Shown: one piece after another, positions 10,075 through 22,603 of the stretch
How the letters are laid out: every line of letters begins with the position of its first letter
Position numbering within the stretch: the stretch's first letter is position 1
NCBI RefSeq assembly: GCF_016808095.1
Contig: NC_068970.1
Span: 37,110,630-37,174,629 of the forward strand
DNA from: Vigna angularis
Taxonomy: Eukaryota; Streptophyta; Magnoliopsida; Fabales; Fabaceae
Length of the DNA stretch: 64,000 nucleotides
Direction: 5' to 3'
The notes under the pieces: model-generated
Database searches by the model: none
What the model was told of the DNA's origin: nothing
Seen by the model: the letters and a program-made list of their open reading frames with translations, nothing else
Translations under genes and position numbers: made by a program

Positions 10075-10857
10075 CTGCAAAGAATAAAGTAGATTGTGTA
10101 TGCAGTAGATATGTCTTATCTCTTATCACTTTTATTGTTTTTGAATGTTGAGCATGTAATGACATTTAATAATTGTTCAGAACAACAAAATCTTTTTTAC
10201 ATGTTCTACTGTTGAAGTAGCCTTTATCATTTAAGTTTTTCTCTAAGATACCAAGCATTGAATAAGAACTTCATCATTGGACGAAGTAAGGGGTTTAGCT
10301 CATGGTATCGTCTAGTCTGTTGTAAACGCTTTTTGGGATATTGCCTTTTAGAGTAAGAGCGTTTAGCAGGTTTTGTCTTCTACATGTTTTTGGATTTTTA
10401 TTTGAGGCTTTTAAAGAGTTTAGTCAAAGACATTGTCTTGACACCTTTTCACTTCTTGAGAGTTCAACTAATTACCATGGGGTACAGTATAGCTTACGCG
10501 TTTAACATAACTCTCATAGACGCTTTGACTTGGGAGTCATTTAGCATTGCATCTAGAAGTTTTAACTTAGTTGTTTTATGTTTCATGTATCCCTAAGTGT
10601 TTTCCTAAGGCTTTCCTATGGTGCTAGATGAGTTGGGATTTTGAGCCTAACACTTATGTTTCTACTTATCCTATTCTTCTAATTATAGCATTTTCAAATT
10701 CTTATTTCGTTTAATGTTATTTGATTAAACTTTAAAACATGAGATGTTTAGACATATAAGTCTTATAGACGATTTTGTCGTAACAAGTTTAGTTTGGACA
10801 AGTACTCACTAAAACTTTCCTTCTTTTGTTGTAAGTCAATGTGTTTTTTCTTCTTTA
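10075..10857. other. No recognisable gene; probable retrotransposon debris
   Basis: Low-complexity, T-rich sequence containing 'gcgtttagcaggttttgtc' and 'tagacgatttt' words. Similar words appear near 53700-53770. No coding signal was found. Confidence 0.3.
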
Positions 10858-11850
10858 ATGGTTAATGAGGATGAGAATGTACCTAATTGGATTCTGGATT
10901 ATACTTTTGTGCTTTGTCGAAAAGTTGTAAATTTTTTTTACTCTTACGGTATGGAATGTGTGAATTGGAGAAACTTTAAGTTGGCTGAGGTGCCACCAGT
11001 AAAAACTTTGGTTCTTTGGAAATTGTTATATGTTCGTTTACCTATTGATTTATAGGTTAAAAAAAGGAGATGAATTATGTTCTATGTGTTTTTTGTATGA
11101 TAATAATGTTGAATATTTCTTTCATTTGTTCTTACATTGTTTTATTGCTATATGGTTGTAAGCATGGTTGAATAAAGCTTTTTAGGATTGTCAATTTTCT
11201 TCTTTGGATTCAATTGTTTTGTTTAAATTTATTTGGATGATTTGGAGGAAGAGAAATCATAGTAGATTTCATGATCAAATTACAATTCCTTCTGATATGT
11301 TTCAAATTAAGGAGTTAGTGCATATGACTGGAAATAAATCTAAAAAGCATATGAGTAGTACTATCTCTGATTTTTTGATCCTGATATTTTTCAATATTGA
11401 AACTAAGGAAGCTATGGTGGTTTCGTTTATGGAAGTAATATGACAAGTTCCATCTACAAATTGGTTTAAAGTGAATATTGATGTTGTAACTAAAGATTGT
11501 TCTGGTTTAGCTTATGTGCTAGTATTGTTAGAGGATGTCATGTTGAATACCTGAGTAGTTTTAAAACTTTTTAGGGATACAAACTTCTATTTATGCGAGA
11601 CTTACAAAATTCATTTATGCATTAGATTATGTTTGGAGGGAGGGATTTCAAAGGCTTTGGTTGGATAGTGATTCTTCTTTAGTGTATTATGGTTTTTTGG
11701 ATCAACGAGTGGTTTTTTGGAGTCTTAGAGTGAGATGGTGACGATATTTGCAGTTCAAAGTTTCTAATGTTTTCGTGAAGAAAATCATTATTTCGATAAA
11801 CTAACTAATTTTGTTTTGATTTTTAGAGATCAAGTGGTTTAGTTTTTAGC
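10858..11850 (+). pseudogene. LINE-type zf-RVT / RNase H remnant
   Basis: Plus-strand frames, with stops and shifts, carry 'VKTLVLWKLLYVRLPIDL' (the zf-RVT 'VK.F.WR....LPT' signature), then 'FHLFLHCFIAIWL', 'FIWMIWRKRNHSRFHDQI' (the 'W.IW..RN...F' motif before plant LINE RNase H) and 'NWFKVNIDVV' followed by RNase-H-like sequence up to 'WLDSDSSLVYY'-type words. This is the 3' part of a plant non-LTR element. The reverse transcriptase is not seen in the window. Multiple in-frame stops make it non-functional. Confidence 0.75.
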
Positions 11851-14522
11851 TTTATGAATTTATTTATATTTTTTTCATAATAAATATAATGTGCCTATGC
11901 TTACTGCAGGGTAATTTTTTATCATGAATTTAGTATAGTCCTTCCTGCTTTGTATTTTTTTGTTTTATTTTTTCTTTTCAATAAATTTTCATGTAATAGT
12001 AAATGATTGATATATTTTGAGGTGTCAGCCTAAGTTAGATATCACATAGGAATATTTAACGTGATGTTATTTGGATTTAAATCACTTTTAGATATACATT
12101 TGAAAACTTACACTCTATTTAATGTTTTATTAAGTTTTTATTACATCAAGTGTTTGACTTCAATTTTGACTATTCGTAAATTCTTAATTTATTAACTAAC
12201 GTAAAAATTTTATAATTTTTTATTCTTAGTTTAATCTTTCTTTCATTACATTTTTTAATTTTCTTTCTTTATTAATGGTTTAACTATTTGATATTAACTA
12301 GATTCTCTCCCTTTCCATATTTTAAGAAACAATAGATATTTATGTTCTTTTCTATAATTATTTAACATTTATATCATTATTATTTAATATATTATTTTAA
12401 AATATTTACTAATTTTGTCTTTAAATTTGCAATTGGAGAAAAGAAAATATATTTTTTATATTAAATTCTTAATAATATTATTCTTTTTACATATTTTTTT
12501 ATTTTTACAAATGACATGATGTTAGGAAACTTGAAGAAGGAGCTTACCCCATTCAAAATATCTTTAACTTACACATCATATTTGAATTATTAATTATAAT
12601 TAAATTTTTTAAATGTTTTATTTAGATAGAGAGTAATTAAAATATTTTTTATACTTTTTCAAACAAAATTTAATTTTAACAATATATATTTTAAAATTTA
12701 AATTTACAAAAACATTTATTAGTCAAATTTAACTATTTAAATAATATTAAAAAATGTATGCTTTATAATGTGTATAAAGAGGGAGTTATTAATTGTATTG
12801 TGTTTAATAAATTTTAAATTATATTATTTTATTTATTTGAAATATTTTCTTATAAATTTTAAATGTTAATTTTCTTTTAATTATTTTAATCAAATAACTT
12901 ATTTTGCTTCAAAGTCTGAAATCATCTCTTAAATTGTCTCATCTAAACACATATATATCTCTCCTAAGAAAAATAATAACAATAATTATATCAAAGAGAA
13001 ATGAAATCTTAGTTATGAAATTATTTAATTGGCTGTTAGTCCTAGAATGAATACCATCTTAGGAATTAAATTGATATTTACTTACAAAACATCACCATAT
13101 TTTATATAAAGTGAAAAATATAATTAATGTTAATTGAAAAGTAATACTAACCTGTAACAACGAAAAAAAAATATAACACGAGCAACATTAGGTTTTTTTA
13201 TTAGAAAAACTATATTGATTTGAATTTTAAAATCTTTTACATTTTCCATAAAAATAATCATCCTTTACATTCAAACATATAAAAATTCAACCATTTTCAT
13301 CATTTAAAGAAAAAGTTGCAGAAAAGAAAAAGAAAAAGAATTATATATTATTTATCTGTTATTAAATTTAAGCGTCACACAGTCAACATTTCTGAAGCTT
13401 TTGACAGTGTAAGAGATAGCAATGTGGAAATTACAACTATTATAGGGAGATGATTTTTCTTTAATAATTCTTACCTTGTTATGATTTGGGTGTTCGGCAA
13501 TTATCTGCTTATTATTTATGCCTTTTGTTTTTCAAAATATTTAGTGCATCAACATTTCTTATTTTATTCTTTTCTTTGTAGGTTTGCAGACATTTCTGTA
13601 AGCAATCAATGATATGACTTGGGATAATTGTGTATATTATTGCTAAATAGTGAAGACCAGAAATTTAAATAAAGAAAAACAATTATTTATTTGCTACAAA
13701 AACTCAAACCATATCACTTTAATCTGCAACCACCAACACTCTCATAATAATCATCTTTGGACCTGACAGTTGTAAACAGATTCTTACTCATTTCTCAAAG
13801 TTGGAATCTGTCTCTTTTAGAATGCAGAATGTGCCCTAAAAGTAGAAATAATTATTGATTAGGAAATCAATCATTTATATTGTGACAGATATATATAATA
13901 ATAATAATAATAAATAATGAAATTGCGAGTATTATTAAAGTAGACATGTTTACCAAAGGACTTTGTTTAACTGATTTATTATATTTTCTTCGTGTTTGTT
14001 TGTAGTATAGTATATCATTATTAATTATTTGTACTCTTATTACTTTATTCAAATTCTTATGCATTATGACATTCAATATCACCACACTACTTAATTAATT
14101 AAATGTGTCCCATTTGTTTTAATCAGTATGTTATATGTATATTATGATTTTAATTTTAAATAAAATGTTTATTTTATAAAAAATAATTGTTAACTTTTTG
14201 TGAGAAAAATAAAAGCAAAAATAACTAATAAACCTAAAATTATAATTTTCTACAAATACATGTTTGTTGATAAAATGAATTCACATAAACTATTAATTTA
14301 TTCAACACTTGTGATTTAATAATGTTTACTGTAGAAAAATAAACATAATTATGAGCTTTAATGAACTTATTAACTATAGCCAAACGTTTGAGAGACGGAA
14401 CATACTCTCTCTCACCGGATCCTTTAATATTTGAAGATAACAAAATTGTGTTTGATTTGTTTATAGTGGAAGGTGATGAATATTTTCATACAATTAGTTT
14501 ATTTGAATGGGATGTAAGCGAT
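11851..14522. other. AT-rich intergenic sequence, nothing recognised
   Basis: Very AT-rich with many poly-A/T tracts and short (aat)n runs near 13890-13915. No open frame with a recognisable domain, no matched terminal repeats, no RNA gene. It ends at the CACTA target site. Confidence 0.6.
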
Positions 14523-14525
14523 ATG
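14523..14525. repeat. 3-bp TSD (atg) of the large CACTA element, left
   Basis: 'atg' immediately before CACTAGTG, repeated at 23095-23097. A 3-bp duplication is the CACTA rule. Confidence 0.85.
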
Positions 14526-14574
14526 CACTAGTGCAGAAACGGCTTTTTATGTCCGATATTTTGGCCTTTTGACG

Positions 14575-14985
14575 TCCGGCGTACGCCGGACGTCTATGCG
14601 GTAGACGTCCCTCAGACGTCCGTCCTGCCACGACGGACGTCTATATGAACGTCCGCTCTGCCTGAGGACGGACGTCTATATGAACGTCCGCTCTGCCTGA
14701 GGATGGACGTTTATATAAACGTCTGCTGCATCAGGACGGACGTTTATAGAAACGTCCGTGGCCTGAGGACGGACATTTATTATATAAACGTCTGTTACCT
14801 GAGCACGGACGTTTATTATAAACGTCCGCTGTCTGAGGACGGACGTCCATATAAACGTCCGCTATTGTTTGAAGACGGACGTCATCCTCGCTGAGTTTTT
14901 TTGGTGTAGCGCTGGGGTGGGACGTCCGTATGTGCACAGACGGACGTCTATAGACGTCCGACTGTACACTAACAGACGTCTAGTG
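14575..14985. repeat. Left subterminal hairpin array of the CACTA element
   Basis: Alternating 'ggacggacgt' and 'aacgtccg' blocks separated by short 'ttatata' or 'ctatatga' loops, about ten hairpin-forming pairs by eye. In En/Spm such subterminal motifs are the binding sites of the TNPA-type protein. Here the likely recognition word is around acgtccg(t/c). Confidence 0.85.
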
Positions 14986-15194
14986 GGCGTTTTTTTTTTT
15001 TAAAAATTTGTTTGTTTTCTCAATAGAACCACACCTGAAAAACAGAAAAATGTCCCAGAACAATTCTCCAATAACATAAATATGCGTTTTATATAAACAA
15101 AATTCTACTTAATGTTCAATCCACTACCAAACTATTAACATAAAAATAAAACTAAAACCAAACAATGTTCATTCAAGAAGAAATATAACTATTC
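14986..15194 (-). other. 3' flank of the Ulp1-like gene
   Basis: T-rich and non-coding on the + strand, between the gene's stop codon and the subterminal array. Probably the 3' UTR. Confidence 0.4.
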
Positions 15195-18072
15195 CTAACT
15201 CCATCTTTGTAGAAGATAAGCGGTCCACTCCTGCCTTATCTGGTTAATTGTGTCCTCTGCAATAGGCGATGTAGTCTTGAAGCGCTGCAAAATTCAAGAA
15301 AGATTCATTATTGTTTCATATATAGTTGAAGATGATTTTAATTTGTAATGTATTGAAGGTATACATCATTACCTCATTCCAGTCATCTGTAATGACAGCT
15401 CGAATGATGGTCTTAATCCAACACATCACATAGAAGCCACATTCCCATGAATCTACCTGCTGGTTACACTAAAATAACAAACTAAATAGTTAAAAATTTA
15501 GATCATTCAATAACATAAATGAATTAGAAACTATAAATGACTTACAACCTTTGGATACAAAATTTGAACCAATTGACCACGAGATTTACCAATAACTCTG
15601 TACAGATTGAAAACACAAAGTATAATTAATATGACTATTTTATCATAAAAGTTGAAGGTTAACATCAAATTGAAGTCATTTTTTGGAGAAACACTTACCC
15701 TTGAAGCATGGTTCTCAAGTCATTTTTCATCTTCTTGTGCAACGAACAAAACCATATAATTTTACATTGTTTGGGAATGATAACCATCAGCTGCCAATGA
15801 GACCTATCACGAAGGACAAATAGTTATTCAACTAATTAAGGAAACTATAATAATAAACTGACCACATATAAAAACACGTACCCGTCAATGTATGGCACAA
15901 GGTATATGTCTCTTTTGGAATCATCCATCCATGTTTGCAAATAATGTTGTCTGTTTTGAAGTGTGTTACCAGACGGTTGAATGGTCTGAGGTTCAACAAA
16001 TCCGTACATGGAAGACCGACCTTGGTCTACAACGATTGTGTCCATGTACCTAAAACAACAAAGTTAAGTCGTTAGAAACTATATAAGAATGTAAATAAAA
16101 GTAATATCAAAGACCAAATTGACTAACTTACATGCACCACAACTGAATGATGGAAATATTCAACATCCTGTCTCCCTCAATCACCTCCAATGCATCAGAA
16201 AATGTGATATAAACTGGCACATGTGGGGGAAGACCAAATACCCTCAAATCCCAGTATAGTTCTAATGATGCTTTCTTCAATCTGGGTAATTTTGTCACTA
16301 ACTTTGATATAGGATCATCCTCTGCTTCAGCCATGTCATCATCTTCATGTATGACTGTATCATGAATTGGCTGCTTCTGAGGACGTGTGAACTGAAGATA
16401 AGAATTTACGTCAAAGCTTTATAAACAATTATATGAAGACAATTAACATAGAAATACTAAGGAAAAAGACATTATACCTGTGGAGTCGCGATGTGGGACA
16501 TGATCAATGCTCTAGGCCAGGCAATAAATGTTCCTATGGCCTCCCCCACAAAGTTAATTTCTTGAGTGGGTACAGGCACCTGAGCCTGGGGATCCCGAAC
16601 CTCGTCAATGGTCACACGCACGTGCTGGGGTAATATGGCAACACCATGAATGGTCTCCCCTCCCTCAAGCACTCGTCCGACAGCCACAATGCGTGGGGGA
16701 TCCCCATCAACCAACAGCTCATATTGACCGCTATACTCATTGGGTTCTACAGCAGAGCATGATCCTCTAGTGCTGACACGAGGTGCTGTGGGAGTTTCAT
16801 CGGCCCCCATGTGGCCTTGCGTCATGGAATGCAGCTTTTCTTCAAGCGCTCTTTGTATTTGTTTTTGTTCTTGTAGCTGCTCCATGAATCGTTGCTCCAT
16901 TGATCTCATGCTTTGGTTGAGTCTTTCCTCCCACTGAAGATCCATCTGCCTCAGTGTCTCCTGACTCATTGATTGGGGGGTTTTCTGTGTAGGGCCAAAA
17001 TAGTCACGAAGACCAATCGCCCCTGGAACTCCACGTACACGTCCTGGGTGCTCGGGCCTTCCAATGGCCGTTGTCAGAATGTCGTCCCTACCTTGGCCAG
17101 CAAATGTCCCCTGAGTCTGCTGCTCAACCAACTCATCCTGCACATAAAAAAACCAAGTTACTTAGAAGACATGCTGTGATAGATACACAATCAAATAACT
17201 GCTTATAATTTGAACTTACAATTCTCTGTGAGATCAAGGCAGCTGAGGAAGATGTCATGTTCCCATCAGATTTAGTCCGAGCAGCCTTCCACAGCTCGTA
17301 CCTAGCAGGTGCAGGTGCTAGGTCAGGCGACTCAAGTCCCAAGGCATCGGCTCTAGACTTTCTCAGTTTCTTCTCCAGTTTTGCATATCCACCTCGTGAT
17401 AACAAGTGGGGTGTGTCGTTTAGCCTTTGTCTTTCTTGGGCGGCTAACCTTTTATCCTGTGAAACCATGTATATAAGTAAGTCTAAAATCATAAAAACTC
17501 AATGAAAGATGATCTTAAGAAACATACCTTCCATTCTTCAGACTCTCTAGATGCACGAAACTGCATCCAATCCTCCTCTGTGAAGGTATAATGCTGAGAT
17601 GGATTTTCATGTTGTCTATCTCCAAAGACATATAGTCGTGTCAGCCTTGTCTTGAAATCCCTAAATCTTATCGCTATATGCGATAACACTTTCTTTCTGA
17701 TTTGCAATGTGTTTGGAATATCAAAATGTTGCTGTTTAAAACAAAAAACTTGTTACCAAGAGAAAAGTTAACAGATAAGTATATCACAAATTGCATGAAG
17801 TCTAAACATACCAGAACATCTTGCCATAAGAGGTTCTTGTCGACCTCTGGGACGTCATCCCAACATGCATGAAGGATAGAGACATGACTTTTTGCTAACT
17901 TGCCCAGATAACTCCTAAACCTATCAGCATTTGGCCCTGATGGATGACCTGATCTGGGGTCAATGTCAACATGCCTCCTCTGACCATCCACGCGTCCGGA
18001 TGTCACATCTGCCACTCGGGTGACGCCTCGTCCACGTCTGCTCGTTCCCGATCCTGAGTCTGAGGCCGACAT
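15195..18072 (-). CDS. CACTA accessory protein with Transposase_24-like N-part and Ulp1-like (C48 peptidase) C-part
   Basis: Ten exons on the minus strand join with GT..AG junctions into 711 codons with no internal stop: 18072-17812, 17731-17528, 17456-17220, 17137-16478, 16391-16132, 16049-15882, 15803-15699, 15597-15546, 15468-15373, 15284-15195. The product is about 710 aa, with start ATG in 'MSASDSGSG'. The first 230 residues resemble plant En/Spm Transposase_24 regions ('HACWDDVPEVDKNLLWQDVL', 'DWMQFRASRESEEWK', 'LSRGGYAKLEKKL'). The middle has 'RPEHPGRVRGV' and a coiled-coil-prone Glu/Gln-rich stretch. The C-terminus is Ulp1-like, with the His of 'SHWQL' and the Cys of 'DSWECGFYVM'. The usual catalytic Asp position reads 'WFCSL', so proteolysis is uncertain. 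The role in transposition is unknown; DNA binding to the subterminal arms is a possibility by analogy with TNPA. Confidence 0.85.
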
Positions 18073-18156
18073 ACCTGAAAAATTAGACAACGTTAGTAAT
18101 AATTCAATTATGATGAACATACATATAAAGTCAATAAAAGTGAAAATATTAACCTA

Positions 18157-21100
18157 TTAATTAATTGTTTTTTCCCAAATGCCTTCGTTGTGATCACTAC
18201 GAATTGCTTGCATTACATCGGCAACGTCATCAACTGGGTCTTCAGTGGGTCTACATGCAACAGATGTTGTCTCAAGTATATCAAGAGAATCGTCATCATC
18301 ATGTCCATGCATGTTTCTACCTTCTAAAACCACTGACCATTTGTTATTCGATGGATCACTTATGTAGAATATTTGTCTTGCTTGACTAGCCATGATAAAT
18401 GGTTCATCAGTGTAATTCATCTTGTTCAAGTCTACCAATGTGAAACCAAGGTCATCCATCATGACACCAGAATTTATATCAACCCATTTACACTTGAAAA
18501 CTGGTACTCTAAAAGTAACGTAATCAACTTCCCATATTTCTTGTATTATTCCAAAATAACTGATGGATGCTGTGATTGGATTTTTGTCTTTAGAACTAGC
18601 AAAGTGCACAGACTCAGCTTGTAGTGTGACGCCACTATTTTGAACTCTGCTTTTGTCATCTTCTACCTTTGTCTAAAAAGAAATATTGTTTATATAGTAC
18701 CCACCATATGTAATGACCTCTGTGTTCGGTCCACGAGATAACCTAAATAAAGTTTCAGAAACATGTGGAGTCGCATACACCTTTTTCTTAAACCATCCCA
18801 AGAAGGTTTTCACATGTTCATTAAGATGCCATTTTTCACTCATTTTTGGGTTTGCTGCCTTTACTTCATTAACGTGGTCAGAAATGTAAGGAATCACATC
18901 AACAGTGTTGTTTAAGACGTACAAATGAGCTTGGTCAATTTGTTTTCTGCTAACACTTTGAATTGTCACACCTCGAACACCCTTACCTTCACATTTTCCT
19001 TCGTTTTTGCTCTTGGGAAGACCGACGGGTTCACAAGATGGCATATAACTTGAACAAAATTCAATGGCTTCTTCTGCAACGTATCGCTCTATGATTGAAG
19101 CTTCTGGTCTATACTGATTCTTGACATATCCCTTTAAGATCTTCATGTATCTTTCAACTGGGTACATCCACCTTAAGAAGACCGGCCCACATATTCGAAT
19201 TTCTCTGACTAGATGAACAATCAAATGTACCATGATGTCAAAAAAGGAAGGTGGAAAATACATCTCCAATTGACATAGTAGTCTTATTCCCTCATTTTTC
19301 AATTCATCTAAACCTCGAGGGTCAACAACTTTCTTGCAAATGGCATTAAAGAAAAAACTCAGACGTGTCAGAATACCCCTAACAGAAGGAGGTAATATGC
19401 CTCGAATAAGAACCGGTAACAATTGTTGCATCAATACATGACAATCGTGAGACTTTAAACCAACTAGCTTTAAGTCTTGCATAGACACAAGGTTACTAAT
19501 ATTTGAAGAATAACCTTGCGGAACCTTCACACTTCTTAAACAGTTACAAAAACTTTGTTTTTCTTTTTTGGAAAGTGTGTGACAGGCTGGGGGCAGATAG
19601 GTGCGTCTTCCTATTATCTGTGGATGTAACTCAGATCGGATTCCCATGTCAGCCAAATCTTGTCTTGCCTTTATTCCGTCTTTGCTCTTCCCTTTGACGT
19701 TTAATAAAGTTCCGATGACACTGTCACAAACATTTTTTTTCAACGTGCATCACATCAATACAATGTCTAACATCAAGTTCACACCAATATGGAAGCTTAA
19801 AAAATATCGATCGTTTCTTCCAAATGTTCTTTGCAGAGGTACTTTTATGATGTTTTCCAAACACAATGTCAATGTTTTTGACTTCGTTGTACACCTCTTG
19901 ACCATTCCGGGGTCTGCACACAACCTCATCCTCAGCACTTCCATTAAATGCTTTTTTCAATCTACGATAAGGATGATTACGAGGAAGAAATTTTCGATGT
20001 CTTGTATATACTGTCTTCTGACCATGCTTCAACTGAAGGTAACTAGTGTTTTCTTCACATATGGGACATGCAAAATGACCTTTAACACTATAACCGCTCA
20101 AGTTTCCATATGCTGGGAAATCATTTATAGTGCAAAACAACATTGCACGCAAACGGAACTGTTCCTGAACATGTGAATCAAACACGTCGATGCCTTCTTC
20201 CCACAACAATTTCAAATCATCAATTAAAGGTGCTAAGTAAACATCAATGTCATTTCCAGGTTGTCTAGGACCCGATATCATCATGGTCAACATCACATAT
20301 TTTCTCTTCATGCACAACGAAGGAGAAAGATTGTAAATCATCAACATAACTGGCCACGAACTGTGTTTGCTACTTAAGTTTCCATAAGGATTCATACCAT
20401 CAGTTGCAAGTGCAAGCCTTAAGTTTCTTGGATCTGCACCAAATTCAGGGAATTTGTCATCAATCTTTTTCCATTGTGGAGAATCAGCAGGGTGTCGAAG
20501 AAGATTATCGCACTTTCTTTCGTCAGAGTGCCATTTAAGGTTCTTTGCATCTTCTTTAACAGAGAACATACGTTTGAACCTAGGTATTATAGGCAAATAC
20601 CACATCACCTTAGCAGGTGCACCATCATTACCTTCATTACCAGTGACTCTGTCAGATTTCTTTTTAAAACGGGATAAACCACATGTTGGACAATAGTTTA
20701 ACGAAGCAAACTCCTTTGTGTACAAAACACAATCATTAGGACAAGCATGTATCTTTTGATATTCAAGACCCATTGGACATAAAAATTTTTTGGCCTCGTA
20801 ATTACGAATAGGTAGAGTATTATTTTCTGGAAGCATCTCCTTCAACAACTCCAACAACTCGGTGAAACTTTTATCGGTCCATCCATTCCTTGCTTTTAAA
20901 CTAAACAACTTTAAAGTTGAAGACAAGCGTGTAAAGTTTGAGCATCCTGGGAACAACGGTTGCTCTGAATCATTAATAAGAGTATCATACAAATTAGCCC
21001 TTCCAAAATTATCTTCACCGACATCACGTATCATGTCCTCTAAATGGTCACTCATCCATTCTTCCACATAATTTGTTCCTCGTGACGTGGTAGGCTGCTC

Positions 21101-21334
21101 AAGTACTTCTCCATGCCAAGTCCAAACGGTATAAGTCCTCATTATGCCGTACATGAATAGATGGTCACGCACATTGCCTAAGTCTTGGCGTATTTGATTA
21201 AGACAACGCACACAAGGACAAAAATATGTCCCGTTGACAGACTTAGCATTTTGTTCAACGTATTGCAAGAACTGCGAAACACCCTTGTCATATTCTTCAC
21301 TCATGCGACGTTCGTTCATCCATCTTCGATCCAT
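18157..21334 (-). pseudogene. CACTA transposase, TNP2/TNPD type, with one frameshift and one nonsense codon
   Basis: A single coding block of about 1059 codons on the minus strand. Domains in order: Transposase-associated N-terminal domain (residues about 5-80, 'CPCVRC' at 39-44, 'YTVWTWHGE' at 68-76); a Cys pair region (CPNDC at about 198-202, CPTC at 215-218); TNP2/Transposase_21 core (from about 255, 'ATDGMNPYGNLSSKHSSWPV' and 'GNDIDVYLAPLIDDLKLLW'); DUF4218 ('MYPVERYMKILKGYVKNQYR'); DUF4216 ('VFKCKWVD', 'ASQARQIFY'). Lesion 1: an eight-base A run (19733-19740) shifts the frame after 'MHVEK'. Lesion 2: a TAG at 18673-18675, where this family has an aromatic residue; the frame continues unchanged past it. 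The homopolymer lesion could be a sequencing error. Confidence 0.9.
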
Positions 21335-22235
21335 ACTATGTTCGTAAAATCATCAGTTCAAGTGTTTTAACTCTCACAAGGTTAGGCCCTACCCATTCAA
21401 AAAAATTAATTTTCATAATTTGCTCAGCCACGTGCATTGAAGTCTACGTCATAAAATTGATACAATTTCGGCAGCATTTCGCATTGGTCTCCAAAATACA
21501 CGAAATGAGAGTAGTCAACGATGACCACAATCAAATATGCATCCGGAGAACAACACAAGTACTAAACCGAAATTTCATCAATCTTATCCTTAAACTCCAA
21601 TTGACATGGTATTGCAAATTATGAAAATTAATTTTCTCAAACTGTCCAATCGGACAATTCAAAATTTAACACAAACGATTAAAAGATTAATCGTTTCTCT
21701 TAAATTTCAAACGGGAACTAAGTGTCACTCAATGTATGGCAATAACTAATACACATTTTACACAATAACACATACATGCATACACAAAATTTAACAGTCA
21801 AAAACGTCCATACACTAATACACATTTCGCATTAATCGTTTAACACAATAACATAACTAATACACATTTTACAGTCAAAAACGTCCATACACAAAATTTT
21901 CAACCAACAAGCTAACCTTAAAAGTTGATTCCAAATGAGAAGGAGGGAAGTGGAGGAGTAAACGGCCTAACACGCAGTCCAAAAAGAGTCAAGGAAGTCG
22001 CCCAAGAACACGCAAGAGTCTGCAAAAAAATGGACCCAAAACAATTTTTAATCGGTTCAAATCAAAGACATTTCATCACAGAGCAATGTAATCGGATTAA
22101 ATGTAATTTTAAACGGTCCAAAAGTGAGAAAACGCACCTGGAAATCAATGGCGCAGCAGCGTTTTGCGGATGAAGATGATGAACAGTGCTTTCGCGTTTG
22201 CGGAGCAAGGTAACTGGTCACGGTTCGCGGGTGCA
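21335..22235 (-). promoter_or_regulatory. 5' leader of the CACTA transcript with a probable 5'-UTR intron
   Basis: On the minus strand a GC-richer segment (about 22230-22139: cgcaaacgcgaaagc... through gcgccattgatttccag) ends in a donor-like 'cag|gtgcgt'. An acceptor-like 'gaacatag' sits just before the transposase ATG at 21334. Together they suggest a non-coding first exon and an intron of about 800 bp. No TATA element could be assigned with confidence. Confidence 0.45.
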
Positions 22236-22442
22236 CGTTTTATTACCTTAGACGTCCGACACTCTGGGGGACGGACGTTTATAATAGTATAGACGTCCGT
22301 CTCGTCACTAATATGACGTCTTTGACGATTTAAAAATCATATTCGCGGGGTGGCTTTAGACGTCCGTCCTGGGTATCGGACGTCTACGTACTCGACAACA
22401 GAACGTTTCAACTCCCCAATCAGAACATAAACGTCTGTCCTT

Positions 22443-22486
22443 GGAGGGCACGGACGTCTATAATATTATAGACGTCCGTGCCCTCC
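22443..22486. repeat. Perfect 44-bp palindrome, copy 1
   Basis: The 22-base arm starts 'ggagggcacggacgtc' and is followed at once by its exact reverse complement, with no spacer. It sits in a 117-bp unit that is repeated once. Confidence 0.95.
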
Positions 22487-22559
22487 ATACTGGACGTGTA
22501 AGGACCTGCAGAGAATTAAATACCCAACCACCCTGTCAGCACATTAAACGTCCGTCCTT

Positions 22560-22603
22560 GGAGGGCACGGACGTCTATAATATTATAGACGTCCGTGCCC
22601 TCC
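22560..22603. repeat. Perfect 44-bp palindrome, copy 2
   Basis: Identical to 22443-22486 and offset by exactly 117 bp. The surrounding 'tccttgg' and 'ggacgtgtaaggacctg' sequence is duplicated with only a few differences. Confidence 0.95.

Noticed and set aside
11204..11443. Stand-alone plus-strand gene of 79 codons
   Set aside because: Part of the broken LINE zf-RVT/RNase H remnant, whose similarity continues in other frames on both sides.
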